This document shows positions 17,194 through 25,063 of a DNA stretch of 64,000 bases, in pieces. A program made the position numbers and the translations under genes. This DNA comes from Flavobacteriales bacterium (GTDB taxonomy: Bacteria > Bacteroidota > Bacteroidia > Flavobacteriales_F > PHOS-HE28): the NCBI GenBank assembly GCA_016717305.1, contig JADKFY010000001.1, positions 496,001 to 560,000 of the forward strand, in the 5' to 3' direction. The notes beneath the pieces were generated by a model. That model searched no databases, was not told where the DNA came from, and worked only from the letters and a program-made list of their open reading frames with translations. Numbering within the stretch: the stretch's first letter is position 1; the number at the start of each line of letters is the position of its first letter.

Positions 17194-18227
17194 CGACCGC
17201 AACGGAAGTGGTACAAGGGAACGCAACGCCGCATCCCGGCTATGCCAGCGATCAAGAAGTACGCTGGTGTCCTGGTTGTGGCGATTACAGCATTCTGAAG
17301 CAGATGGAGACCGTGCTCAAGGAGCAGGGCAAAGCAAAAGAGGATATTGTGTTCATCAGCGGTATCGGTTGCAGTTCACGTTTCCCTTACTACTTGGATA
17401 CGTATGGAATGCACAGCATTCACGGTAGGGCACCTGCGATCGTAAGTGGCTTGCGCGTGATCCGTCCGGAACTCAGCGTGTGGATGATCACCGGTGATGG
17501 TGATTCGCTCAGTATCGGTGGTAACCATTTGATCCACCTGTTGCGCAGGAATGTGGACGTGAACGTACTGCTTTTCAACAACGAGATCTACGGGCTTACG
17601 AAAGGTCAGTATTCTCCTACTTCGCCGGAAGGATCCGTAACGAGGAGTACGCCTATGGGCAGTGTGGACCACCCATTCAATCCGTTGGCACTTTGCAAAG
17701 GAGCCGATGGCAGCTTTTTGGCCCGCGCCATGGACCGCGATCCCAAGCACCTTCGTGAGATCCTCGTTCGTGCCGATGCACACCGCGGTACAAGCTTGGT
17801 GGAGATCTACCAGAACTGCAATGTGTTCAACGACGGAGCCTTCGAGGTATTCACTGAGAAGGCTAACAAGCCGCAGCACACCTTGTTCGTGGAACATGGA
17901 AAGCCCCTCGTCTTCGCCAATGGTACCAAGGGCATCAAGTTGGATGGCATGACCCCTGTGATCGTGGACCTTGCTGAAGGTGCTTCAATGGACGATCTCT
18001 GGATACATGATGAACGCGACGGGTTCAAGGCCAGCATTCTCGTTCGCTTGTTCGATGATCAGGGCCATGAAGGCGCTATGCCACGGCCGTTCGGTGTGTT
18101 CTTCGTCTCGGATCGCCCAACGATGGAAACCAAATTGAACGCCCAAGTGGCGCTGGCCAAAGAGAAGAAAGGCGTTGGTAACTTGGATGATCTGTTGAGC
18201 GGGGGAAGGACTTGGACGATCGGGTGA
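17190..18227 (+). CDS. korB: 2-oxoacid:ferredoxin oxidoreductase, beta subunit
   Basis: The product has 345 residues and is the TPP-binding subunit. EVRWCPGCGDYSIL holds the cluster/TPP-region cysteines, FISGIGCSSRF follows, and GDGDSLSIGGNH with the later LLFNNEIYGLTKGQYSPTS is the TPP/Mg-binding motif. The C-terminal ~60 residues form the family-specific tail. It pairs with the fused gamma-alpha subunit upstream in a two-gene operon. Confidence 0.9.
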   Translation: MTTATEVVQGNATPHPGYASDQEVRWCPGCGDYSILKQMETVLKEQGKAKEDIVFISGIGCSSRFPYYLDTYGMHSIHGRAPAIVSGLRVIRPELSVWMITGDGDSLSIGGNHLIHLLRRNVDVNVLLFNNEIYGLTKGQYSPTSPEGSVTRSTPMGSVDHPFNPLALCKGADGSFLARAMDRDPKHLREILVRADAHRGTSLVEIYQNCNVFNDGAFEVFTEKANKPQHTLFVEHGKPLVFANGTKGIKLDGMTPVIVDLAEGASMDDLWIHDERDGFKASILVRLFDDQGHEGAMPRPFGVFFVSDRPTMETKLNAQVALAKEKKGVGNLDDLLSGGRTWTIG

Positions 18228-18319
18228 CCTCCGCTACTTCACAGTAACCTGCACCGATCCTGCGGCTGTGGACGCCTTATCTCAGTCAAGCTGTTGCAAA
18301 TGATATCCTCTAGGTCTGA

Positions 18320-19213
18320 TCAAAAGGCAATGCCGAACAGCATACCACCGCTGAATGCGAGTGCTACGAATGCATCTACCTGTAAATGGGAATATGCATA
18401 AGGATTGAATCGGATGGAGTAGTTAAGATCTGACCTATCCGTATGGTCCTGAAAACCATAGCCAATACCAAAGAACACATCCAAGGTTACCGCGCCGCCA
18501 AGGAGGATCTGCCTTCCGATCACCAAATTGAAAGCTGCTGAGTTCACGGTTCTGCGTACTTCCGAAGTCGTGTAGCTATAAGGATAAGGACCATATAAGT
18601 TCTCCATCCTCGTGTCGGACCATTGGCTGTATATCAATTCCGGTTTCAGATACCAACCTGTCAAGGGATGGTCGTTCGAGCGCTCCAGGCGATGGATGAA
18701 CTTGATGCCCACCTTCGCCAGGAATCCAGAGGTATTCTCGCGATCATAGATGTTGTCCTTGGTTTGAATGCCGATGTACTCCAGCTTTATCTCCAGTGCC
18801 GCCACTCTGCCCAACCCATGTTAATAGCCCATCGTGAAGTGGTTCAATGTAGGTGCTATGAAATCAATTTACAACGCGTGGGTTTTCTTGAGCACTGCTT
18901 CCGATTAGCTTGATCGCGTGATAGCACCAGATCCGGATCTTCCTGTGGTCCCATTGAATTCCAGCACTTGACCACCTTCAAGTACGATCCGGGACAGATC
19001 GCGTTTCTCCACGGTGATCTTTACTTCAGAAGCTCCCGAGGTGGTCCGATAGTGGACTTGGTCAATACCGATCTCCTCCACAGTGCCCACAATGCTGGAA
19101 CCGTTCGCGTAGAACAAGATGTCGTGGGCGTACACGGTAGGACCCAATAGGAACGCAATTGAAATGAGGAAAAGGGGACGCAGCAGACCGCTGATGTTGG
19201 CTGGAGTTGCCAT
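18320..19213 (-). pseudogene. Disrupted outer membrane protein with three in-frame TAA codons
   Basis: The minus-strand frame from 19213 to 18320 reads as one protein of about 297 residues. It starts with a signal peptide (hydrophobic stretch ending TVYAHD). A ~60-residue KNG-type beta domain follows (DILFYANGSSIVG, ending LEGGQVLEF), then a linker, and a C-terminal beta-barrel-like domain (IDFIAPTLNHFTMGY, HGLGRVAALEIKLEYIGIQ, and a glycine/aromatic C-terminus ending GMLFGIAF). The frame never shifts, but TAA codons interrupt it at 18905-18907, 18869-18871 and 18821-18823. Each TAA is one substitution from AAA, GAA or CAA. The third stands where FTMGY-E-HGL is expected in DUF3575-like barrels. 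The true stop is TGA at 18320-18322. An upstream in-frame TTG at 19252 is a weaker start. Confidence 0.7.
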
Positions 19214-19340
19214 GATGGTGGGCTGGTGGATCCATCCATGTTGAGTCGTCAAATGTTCATCGTGTTACCATGCATTGCGAAATGAACCGTGGTGCATTAA
19301 TGCTGAAAGTAGATCGGTAACGAACAGTACGGACAATGCT

Positions 19341-20132
19341 TCAACGGAACTCAGCAGGGATCACGCAAACCGGGATCGGGGCCATCTTGTGTTTGTTGGC
19401 ATTGTGCCGTTGATCGTAAATAGCCAAAACCGCCAGCTGTCTTTGGTCCAACGCATTGAGATCCACCCTTCCTGAAGCGCGCAGTTCCATGGCCCATTCC
19501 AGTTCCGGATACGTTGCACCGATCTGGTCCGCATCGGTCCTGCTATCTCCGAACAAGCCATCTGTGGGTGCCGCATCCTGTATGCTTTGCAAGTTCCCCA
19601 ATTCCTTGGCCAGCTCGTATACTTCTGTCTTGGTCAGGTCTGCGACGGGAGAGAGGTCAACGCCGCCGTCTCCGTATTTGGTGAAGAAGCCCACACCAAA
19701 GTCTTCCACCTTGTTCCCCGTGCCTGCTACCAAATAGCCATGCAGTCCCGCCATGTAGTAGAGCGTGGCCATGCGGAGGCGAGCGCGTGTATTCGCTCGT
19801 GCGAGTTCGATCACTTCCGCGTTCGCATCGGTGGGAAGCGCTGCGACCATGGTTTCGAACGTTGTCGTAAGGTCGACCACCGTATTGCCCACGAGTGGAT
19901 AGTGTTCCTTCAGCCAAGCAATGTGCTCCTGCCCGCGGGTTACTTGGGTCGCGGCCTGGTGTATCGGCATCTCCACACACAACACGGGCGATCCGGTCTG
20001 CGCACACAAGGCGCTGGTCACGGCACTGTCAATGCCGCCACTGATCCCGATCACGAAGCCTTTCTGCCGATTTTCAAGGCAATACGCCTTCAGCCAATGG
20101 GTAATGTGATCGATCACGCGCGCAGTATCCAT
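19341..20132 (-). CDS. nadE: NAD(+) synthetase
   Basis: The product has 263 residues. It amidates nicotinic acid adenine dinucleotide to NAD in the cytoplasm. GFVIGISGGIDSAVTSAL is the PP-loop for ATP. ARLRMATLYYMAG, GTGNKVEDFGVGFFTKYGD and the SPVADLTKTEVYELAKELG helix are the NadE hallmarks. No N-terminal glutaminase domain is present, so it is the short ammonia-dependent type. A CATTTTTG promoter-like sequence lies only about 4 nt upstream of the ATG. The order nadE, PorT-like gene, gldB, gldC matches gldBC neighbourhoods known in flavobacteria. Confidence 0.94.
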   Translation of the reverse strand: MDTARVIDHITHWLKAYCLENRQKGFVIGISGGIDSAVTSALCAQTGSPVLCVEMPIHQAATQVTRGQEHIAWLKEHYPLVGNTVVDLTTTFETMVAALPTDANAEVIELARANTRARLRMATLYYMAGLHGYLVAGTGNKVEDFGVGFFTKYGDGGVDLSPVADLTKTEVYELAKELGNLQSIQDAAPTDGLFGDSRTDADQIGATYPELEWAMELRASGRVDLNALDQRQLAVLAIYDQRHNANKHKMAPIPVCVIPAEFR

Positions 20133-20198
20133 GGTACAAAAATGCGAAGCTCCGGTCAGTATGCTGGCCGGAGCATCGTAAGATGTGGTGATAGGGTC

Positions 20199-20912
20199 TT
20201 AGAAATAGACCCCCAAGCACAATTCGATGTAGTCAGCGTAGGTCTTTCCACCGGTAATGTTCTCGTAGAAGTCCTTCTCCAGCAATTTCGTGAAGGAGCT
20301 ATGATAACTGACTCCGACCATGGCGGAAGTACCGCCGCTGAAATTGTATTCGAAGCCGGCACCGATCACCAAGCCCAACTTCACCGGACTTACCATCTTC
20401 TTGAAATCCACATCCGTGAGCTTCTGGTCAGTGGTCCTATTGAGTGAAGTCGTTATCCGTTGGGCATCACCCTTTGCACGGATGTTCACACCCGCGTCGA
20501 AACCCAATTGTCCGAAGTAGCGCATATAACCGATCTCATTGGTCATCAACTTGATCGTGAGCGGTAGATCGATGTAGCGCAAATTCACAGAGGAAGAGTT
20601 CTCGACACTGGTTTTCACACCAACTGTATCAACTGCAAAGCTCTCAACCACTTTTCCACCAATGTTGTTCAGCATCAACCCCGTTGCGAAACGGTAGTTC
20701 CCATTGGCTCCGAAAGGAAATTCAGTCATAAGGCCGAACGTGTAGCCTACTTTGGAGCCGTCCGATTCCACTCCTTTGGTATCTGCCCGGATCCAACTCA
20801 AGTTGGGTGCAAGCTTGATCCCTAAGCGGAATTTGGTGGCATTATCCGATTGTCCATGGGCCACTGTGCCGGTCATGAGGGCGATGGCGAAAATGGCGAA
20901 TACCTTCTTCAT
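20199..20912 (-). CDS. PorT-like outer membrane beta-barrel protein
   Basis: The product has 237 residues. A signal peptide (MKKVFAIFAIALMTG to VAHGQ) is followed by alternating beta strands typical of the outer-membrane PorT/OmpA-like barrel domain: LGIKLAPNLSWIR, GYTFGLMTEFPF, YRFATGLMLNN, RYIDLPLTIKLM, RYFGQLGFDAG, KLGLVIGAGFEY, and a C-terminal aromatic residue (LCLGVYF). PorT-type proteins assist type IX secretion in some Bacteroidota, but most paralogues of this domain have unknown roles. It diverges from gldB with a 20 bp gap, so the two promoters overlap. Confidence 0.82.
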   Translation of the reverse strand: MKKVFAIFAIALMTGTVAHGQSDNATKFRLGIKLAPNLSWIRADTKGVESDGSKVGYTFGLMTEFPFGANGNYRFATGLMLNNIGGKVVESFAVDTVGVKTSVENSSSVNLRYIDLPLTIKLMTNEIGYMRYFGQLGFDAGVNIRAKGDAQRITTSLNRTTDQKLTDVDFKKMVSPVKLGLVIGAGFEYNFSGGTSAMVGVSYHSSFTKLLEKDFYENITGGKTYADYIELCLGVYF

Positions 20913-20919
20913 AGTTTTG
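20912..20919 (+). promoter_or_regulatory. -7 promoter element TAGTTTTG for gldB
   Basis: The match ends 13 nt before the gldB ATG and overlaps the start codon of the divergent PorT-like gene. Confidence 0.45.
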
Positions 20920-20932
20920 GGGCTCGTTTTGA

Positions 20933-21970
20933 ATGTGCAAATGTAACGCCTTGATCAGACGCGATCTTAAGTCCGTGCTAGTTGCCACGGCAATACTTAT
21001 GACCGGTTGTACCCAAGAACGTCACACCAAGGTGGAGACGGATGGCGTGCAGCTGCATGTGGAGATCGGCAGGCTCGACCGTGCCTTGTTCCGCGCGCCA
21101 CCCGATAGTTTGCAGGTTGCAAGCCGAGCGGCCTATGCCCAGTATGGCGAGTTCTACAGGGTGTACATTGAGGATATCCTTCAAGGTGCACCCCTCGGCG
21201 ACCCACAGTTGACCATGGTGCTCGGGCGCTTTGTGCAGGACCCCGATTGGCGCAGCACCCAACAAGCTGTGGACAGCGTGCTAGGGGACATGGAGCCGGA
21301 ACGTGCCGATCTGGAAGAAGCGTTCAAGCGATTGAAGGTCCTTTTTCCGGACAGCCTTACCCCCAAGGTCGTGGCCTTCAATTCCGGCTTCAATTTCGGG
21401 ATCTATCCCACGGACAGTGTGCTCGGCGTAGGCGTGGAGTGGTTCATCGGTGCCGATCACCCCATGATCGGCATATTGGCACCGGAGGCCTTCCCCAAAT
21501 ACGTGAAGGACAGAATGCGTCCGGATATGTTGGTGCCCAGTGCTGTGAAGGGCTGGTTGCTGGTTCACTACACGCGTGACATTCGTGGCGCCGATGTGCT
21601 CACCAACCTGGTGGAGACGGGAAAAGTGATGGCATTGCTCAATGCACTTCTGCCGGATGCGGAACCGGCTTCGCTTTTCGCTTTCAGCAAGGAGCATCTG
21701 GCATGGTGCGAGGCGAATGAGTACGCCATTTGGAAGGAGATCGTTTCGAATGATCAACTCTTCAGTAAGAAGGCAGATGACATCGGGAGGTTGATGAACG
21801 ATGGACCGTTCACCAACGGGTTACCGCGCGAAAGTCCCGGACATATTGGGGAATGGATCGGTTACCGCCTGGTGGACGCATACATGAAGGAGAACCCGAA
21901 CGTTTCCTTTGCGCAGCTCTTCGCGTTGGATGATCCCCGAACGATCCTCAAGAACTATAAACCGCGTTGA
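20933..21970 (+). CDS. gldB: Gliding motility lipoprotein GldB
   Basis: The product has 345 residues. A hydrophobic N-terminus ends in the lipobox LMTGC. The mature region matches GldB: VEIGRLDRALF near the start, YGEFYRVYIEDIL, FNSGFNFGIYPTD, EWFIGADHPMIG, MLVPSAVKGWLLVHYTR and GEWIGYRLVDAYMKENP. In Flavobacterium, GldB is needed for gliding and surface protein secretion, probably as part of the envelope machinery linked to type IX secretion. gldC follows directly, as in flavobacteria. The ATG at 20933 is the most upstream start that preserves the lipoprotein signal. Confidence 0.9.
   Translation: MCKCNALIRRDLKSVLVATAILMTGCTQERHTKVETDGVQLHVEIGRLDRALFRAPPDSLQVASRAAYAQYGEFYRVYIEDILQGAPLGDPQLTMVLGRFVQDPDWRSTQQAVDSVLGDMEPERADLEEAFKRLKVLFPDSLTPKVVAFNSGFNFGIYPTDSVLGVGVEWFIGADHPMIGILAPEAFPKYVKDRMRPDMLVPSAVKGWLLVHYTRDIRGADVLTNLVETGKVMALLNALLPDAEPASLFAFSKEHLAWCEANEYAIWKEIVSNDQLFSKKADDIGRLMNDGPFTNGLPRESPGHIGEWIGYRLVDAYMKENPNVSFAQLFALDDPRTILKNYKPR
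20938..20945 (-). promoter_or_regulatory. -7 promoter element TACATTTG for PorT-like gene
   Basis: This minus-strand consensus match ends 25 nt before the ATG at 20912. It lies inside the first codons of gldB. Confidence 0.5.
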
Positions 21971-22008
21971 ACACTATCTCTAACGATCCGCCATCCCCTC
22001 ATCGATCC

Positions 22009-22338
22009 ATGACCAAGACTTCCGATATCCGCCTGACCGTTCGCACCGATGAGAACAACGTACCCGAACACATCGATTGGGAGGCCGAAGACACCGGGAG
22101 CAAGAGCAGTACGAAGGCGGTCTTGTTGTCGCTTTGGGATGCGCAAGAAAAGAACACCTTGCGTATCGATCTCTGGACCAAGGAAATGACCGTGGAGGAA
22201 ATGAAGGCCTTCTTCCATCAGAACATTCTTACCATGGCCGATACATTCGAGCGCGCCACCAATGAAGGGAAAATGGCTGCGCAGATGCGCGATTTCGGAG
22301 CCTATTTCGCGGAGCACATGCTGCCGGAGTTGAAGTAA
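22009..22338 (+). CDS. gldC: Gliding motility protein GldC
   Basis: The product has 109 residues and no signal peptide. It matches GldC: TSDIRLTVRTDENNVPEHI, then IDWEAEDT, LSLWDAQEKNTLRIDLWTK, MTVEEMKAFFHQ and a C-terminal DFGAYFAEHML. GldC supports gliding in flavobacteria with a mild mutant phenotype; its mechanism is unclear. The ATG at 22009 is preferred over the in-frame TTG at 21967, which would overlap gldB. Confidence 0.9.
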   Translation: MTKTSDIRLTVRTDENNVPEHIDWEAEDTGSKSSTKAVLLSLWDAQEKNTLRIDLWTKEMTVEEMKAFFHQNILTMADTFERATNEGKMAAQMRDFGAYFAEHMLPELK

Positions 22339-22357
22339 GTGAAGTCGTGGTTCGTTA

Positions 22358-22386
22358 GTCGTGAGTCCTGACTCCCGACTCACGAC
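22358..22386. repeat. Inverted repeat between convergent genes, with ACTCACGAC units
   Basis: GTCGTGAGTC (22358-22367) pairs perfectly with GACTCACGAC (22377-22386) around a nine-base loop, and a further TCACGAC follows. It lies in the 74 bp between convergent gldC and engB, so it may act as a two-way terminator although no T-tract follows. GACTCACGAC recurs at 33176-33185. Confidence 0.55.
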
Positions 22387-22412
22387 TCACGACCCCCAAA
22401 CTCCGGAGGTAT

Positions 22413-23038
22413 TCAACTGTAGAAGGTCCACGCCTTGTTCACCTTTTCTATAAAGTCGAGCAATTCATCCCGTCCCTTGGACTTTTCCGCTGAGGTCTCG
22501 AACACGTCGGGCAGCGTTTCCCAAGTTGCCTTGAGCTCGCGCTTCAGTTTTGCCACGTTGGCTTGCACCTGTGGCTGGCCCAATTTGTCGGTCTTGGTGA
22601 AGACGATCGCGAATGGGATCTCCTCTTCGCCCAACCACTGGATCATATCCAGGTCGTTCTTCTGCGGTTCCAAGCGTGAATCGACCAAGATGAAGGTGCA
22701 CTGGAGATTCTCCCGTCTGCGCAGGTAGTTGCGGATCATGCTTTCCCACACGGCGCGTTCCGTCTTGCTCACTTTGGCGAATCCATACCCGGCAAGTCGG
22801 CCAACATCCAAGGGCGTTCGCTTTTCAATGTGCCTTCTACCCGGAAGTGCTCAACGTTGCGCGTACGGCCCGGTGTATTGCTCACACGTGCCAGCTTGTT
22901 GATGTGGCACAGCATGTTGATCAGCGAGCTCTTGCCCACATTGCTTCGCCCTATGAAAGCATATTCGGGCAATGTCGGCTTCGGCCAATGCTCCGGGGCA
23001 CGACCGCTTCCAAGGTGTTCGGCTTGTAAAGCTTTCAT
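22413..23038 (-). CDS. engB: Ribosome-assembly GTPase EngB/YihA, frameshifted
   Basis: The two halves form one 208-residue GTPase once a single base is restored. The upstream half holds G1 (FIGRSNVGKSSLINML), G2 (NTPGRTRNVEHF) and most of G3 (WMLADLPG). The downstream half continues in another frame with YGFAKVSK, then G4 (TKTDK) and G5 (SAEKSKGRDELLDFI). EngB assists 50S subunit assembly and is essential in model bacteria. The break lies in the G-tract at 22788-22790 (CCC on the plus strand): one extra G would give DLPGYGFAKVSK. This pattern fits a consensus error better than a dead gene. It follows the hydrolase gene on the same strand, with a 106 bp gap. Confidence 0.88.
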
Positions 23039-23144
23039 GGGTGGAGCAACTGTTCAATAGTGGCGAGTGAACGAACGTGTTCCTGGTGCGAAGTTGAAGG
23101 GAAGCACTCGCTCGCTGGTCGCAGCTTCCCGCTCAAGACAGGTT

Positions 23145-23912
23145 TCATGCCAATGTCTTCGCCAACCACTTTTCCAAAATTGCATTGAACTGGTTCGGGT
23201 GTTCCATCATGGCCGCATGCCCGCATTCATCGATCCAATGCAACTCGCTATGTGGGATCAAGGTGTGGAACTCTTCGGCCACATGCGGCGGAGTAATAGT
23301 ATCCTGCTTTCCCCAGATCAACAACACGGGCATTTTCAGTTTGGGGATCTCTGTGGCCATGTTGTGGCGGATCGCGCTCTTGGCCAATGAAAGGATGCGG
23401 ATCAGCTTTGCCTTGTCATTGATCGTTTCGTAGCACTCTTCCACCAACTCATCCGTGGCATGCTTCGGATCAAAGAAGGTCACGGCCACTTTCTTTTTAA
23501 TGAAGTCCTTGTCCTCACGGCGTGGAAAACCACCGCCGAAGGCATTCTCATACAAACCGCTACTACCGGTGAGCACCAAGGAACGGACCATCTCCGGCTT
23601 GCGGCTGCAATAGACCAGCGCTACGTGACCGCCAAGCGAATTACCGATGATGTTCACATACTTGAAACCGGTATGCTGGATGAAGCGGTCCAGGAATTTC
23701 GCCAGGTTGTCCACATTGGTGCTCAACATGGGCAAGGTGTACAACGGCAGGATCGGCACTAGTACATGGTACTTGTCCTTGAAGTGATCGAACAAGGGAC
23801 CGAAGTTGCTTAAAGCGCCGAATAAACCATGCAGTAGGATCAGCGGCTCGCCCTTTCCCGCTTCCAAATACTGGAATTCGCCTTCCTCCTTCAATGTGCG
23901 CTCGTCTGCCAT
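23145..23912 (-). CDS. Alpha/beta hydrolase
   Basis: The product has about 255 residues. An alpha/beta-hydrolase fold is clear: LILLHGLFGALSNF is the oxyanion-hole HG motif, IIGNSLGGHVAL is the nucleophile elbow with Ser, WGKQDTITPP carries the acid, and DECGHAAMMEHPNQF carries the catalytic His. The substrate cannot be inferred. The ATG at 23912 is chosen because a perfect TACCTTTG lies 19 nt before it; the frame is open further upstream, but that region precedes the promoter. Homologues of this gene often sit between engB and mraZ in flavobacteria. Confidence 0.88.
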   Translation of the reverse strand: MADERTLKEEGEFQYLEAGKGEPLILLHGLFGALSNFGPLFDHFKDKYHVLVPILPLYTLPMLSTNVDNLAKFLDRFIQHTGFKYVNIIGNSLGGHVALVYCSRKPEMVRSLVLTGSSGLYENAFGGGFPRREDKDFIKKKVAVTFFDPKHATDELVEECYETINDKAKLIRILSLAKSAIRHNMATEIPKLKMPVLLIWGKQDTITPPHVAEEFHTLIPHSELHWIDECGHAAMMEHPNQFNAILEKWLAKTLA

Positions 23913-23931
23913 GTTAACCTCACGGTCCGTC

Positions 23932-23939
23932 CAAAGGTA
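23932..23939 (-). promoter_or_regulatory. -7 promoter element TACCTTTG for hydrolase
   Basis: This exact minus-strand match decides the start of the alpha/beta hydrolase at 23912. Confidence 0.6.
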
Positions 23940-24424
23940 AACGGAACCCGGAACGGTGTCCACGGGTTCCATCCTTTTGTCAAAAGATCCATGGTGTATA
24001 AGTAAGTGGACCAGCTCGGACCAACGAGCGACCATGCTTTTGGCCTCGTTGAGGTGCTTTGATAGGAGCTTGCACCGTTTGATCGGTACACTACTGCACA
24101 TCTCCAAACGGAAGTTCGGCCTTCGTTCAACTTCATTCTATGCTGCTCTTCTGATCGATGCCGCAAGATCCATCAAGTTGCGAGTGTGGTTCGTGTACGC
24201 ACTTGGATCTTATTTCCGGTCAAGTCTCCCACCGTTGTCCCATTTGGTCCTTTCTCAGGGGCAACCACTTCTTACCACCACGCCGATCCCAGGCGTTCCA
24301 CACATCGCCCTGTTGATCGATCTTCCCAATAAGGGCGAGGGTGCGGGGTTGCCGCATCGGATCTTTCAGGTCCCTTAAGTGCAAGTGCGGTTAGAGCAAA
24401 AAGGAACTGGGAGTGTTAAGAACT

Positions 24425-24439
24425 GCCCACTTTCACCCA
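24425..24439 (-). promoter_or_regulatory. Candidate MraZ box pair, distal
   Basis: On the minus strand this reads TGGGT-GAAAG-TGGGC, that is TGGGN-N5-TGGGN with a 10 nt period. This is the arrangement MraZ dimers bind upstream of their own operon in E. coli. It lies about 165-175 nt before mraZ. Confidence 0.5.
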
Positions 24440-24493
24440 CTGTGTTTTAAGGTCGTTTTCTTCACTGGTTGCGGCTGTTATGCAACATTTGGC

Positions 24494-24501
24494 TACTTTC
24501 G
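24494..24501 (+). promoter_or_regulatory. -7 promoter element TACTTTCG, mraZ P1
   Basis: This is the first of two identical elements, both followed by GCCG or CCG. A TTG lies about 25 nt before it, as expected for the -33 region. Confidence 0.5.
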
Positions 24502-24544
24502 CCGTTGAAGAATTATCAACAATCGGCTTTTTGGAATGGAAAGG

Positions 24545-24559
24545 TGGGAGGAAGTGGGA
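24545..24559 (+). promoter_or_regulatory. Candidate MraZ box pair, proximal
   Basis: TGGGA-GGAAG-TGGGA gives two TGGGN units with a 5 nt spacer. It lies between the two mraZ promoter elements and ends 10 nt before P2, a position suited to repression. Confidence 0.55.
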
Positions 24560-24569
24560 GCCTCTGATC

Positions 24570-24577
24570 TACTTTCG
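24570..24577 (+). promoter_or_regulatory. -7 promoter element TACTTTCG, mraZ P2
   Basis: This element is identical to P1 and ends 24 nt before the mraZ ATG. Confidence 0.55.
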
Positions 24578-24601
24578 CCGCCATTCCGACGAGCATGAAC
24601 G

Positions 24602-25063
24602 ATGCTGGATCTATTAGGAGAATATCAAAGCACCTTGGATGCCAAGAGCCGCGTGCTCTTGCCCGCCGCGCTGAAGAAGCAGCTCGGTGGCGAGGCGGTC
24701 AAAGGCTTTGTGTTGAACCGCGATCCAGCAAGTGCATGCCTCGTTCTCTATCCTCTTTCGGAGTGGCAACGAACAAGTGCAGAAGTGCGCAAGCTCAACC
24801 GCTTCGATCCCGAAAGTGTGGAGTTCCAACGACGTTTCCTGAATGGGGCAACACCGTTGGAACTCGACCCGAACGGACGATTGTTATTGCCCAAACACCT
24901 GATGCAGTACGCTCAACTGAGCCGAACAATCTTGTTCACGGGCATGGGCGATCGCATCGAGGTTTGGAACGAGGACCTGTACAAACAGGCGCTCGACGGG
25001 AAAGTGGCACTCAAGGTATTGGCGGCAAAGGTGATGGCACCTTCTAAAACCAATGGCCAATGA
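24602..25063 (+). CDS. mraZ: Transcriptional regulator MraZ
   Basis: The product has 153 residues with two AbrB-like MraZ repeats. The first begins GEYQSTLDAKSRVLLPAAL; the second covers ELDPNGRLLLPKHLMQYAQL and then TGMGDRIEVWN. The DxKxRxxxP signature is present in the first copy. MraZ binds upstream of the dcw operon and represses it; candidate boxes lie at 24425 and 24545. The ATG at 24602 is chosen because the homologous start is at the first residue; an ATG at 24596 is in another frame. It overlaps rsmH by 11 bp. Confidence 0.94.
   Translation: MLDLLGEYQSTLDAKSRVLLPAALKKQLGGEAVKGFVLNRDPASACLVLYPLSEWQRTSAEVRKLNRFDPESVEFQRRFLNGATPLELDPNGRLLLPKHLMQYAQLSRTILFTGMGDRIEVWNEDLYKQALDGKVALKVLAAKVMAPSKTNGQ

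Larger units (their letters stand above)
23940..24601. other. Intergenic region upstream of mraZ
   Basis: This 660-bp gap between divergent transcripts holds no convincing gene. Short open frames at 23956-24378 (plus) and 23891-24166 (minus) show no recognisable domain. The right third holds the mraZ control region: two TACTTTCG elements and two paired TGGGN boxes. The left part (23940-24400) shows no feature I can name. Confidence 0.6.

Noticed and set aside
23913..24107. N-terminal extension of the alpha/beta hydrolase
   Set aside because: A perfect promoter element lies inside it and the residues precede the conserved fold.
23956..24378. A plus-strand open frame of 140 codons upstream of mraZ
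   Set aside because: It has no recognisable domain and no promoter element in the right place, and it starts beside the divergent hydrolase promoter.
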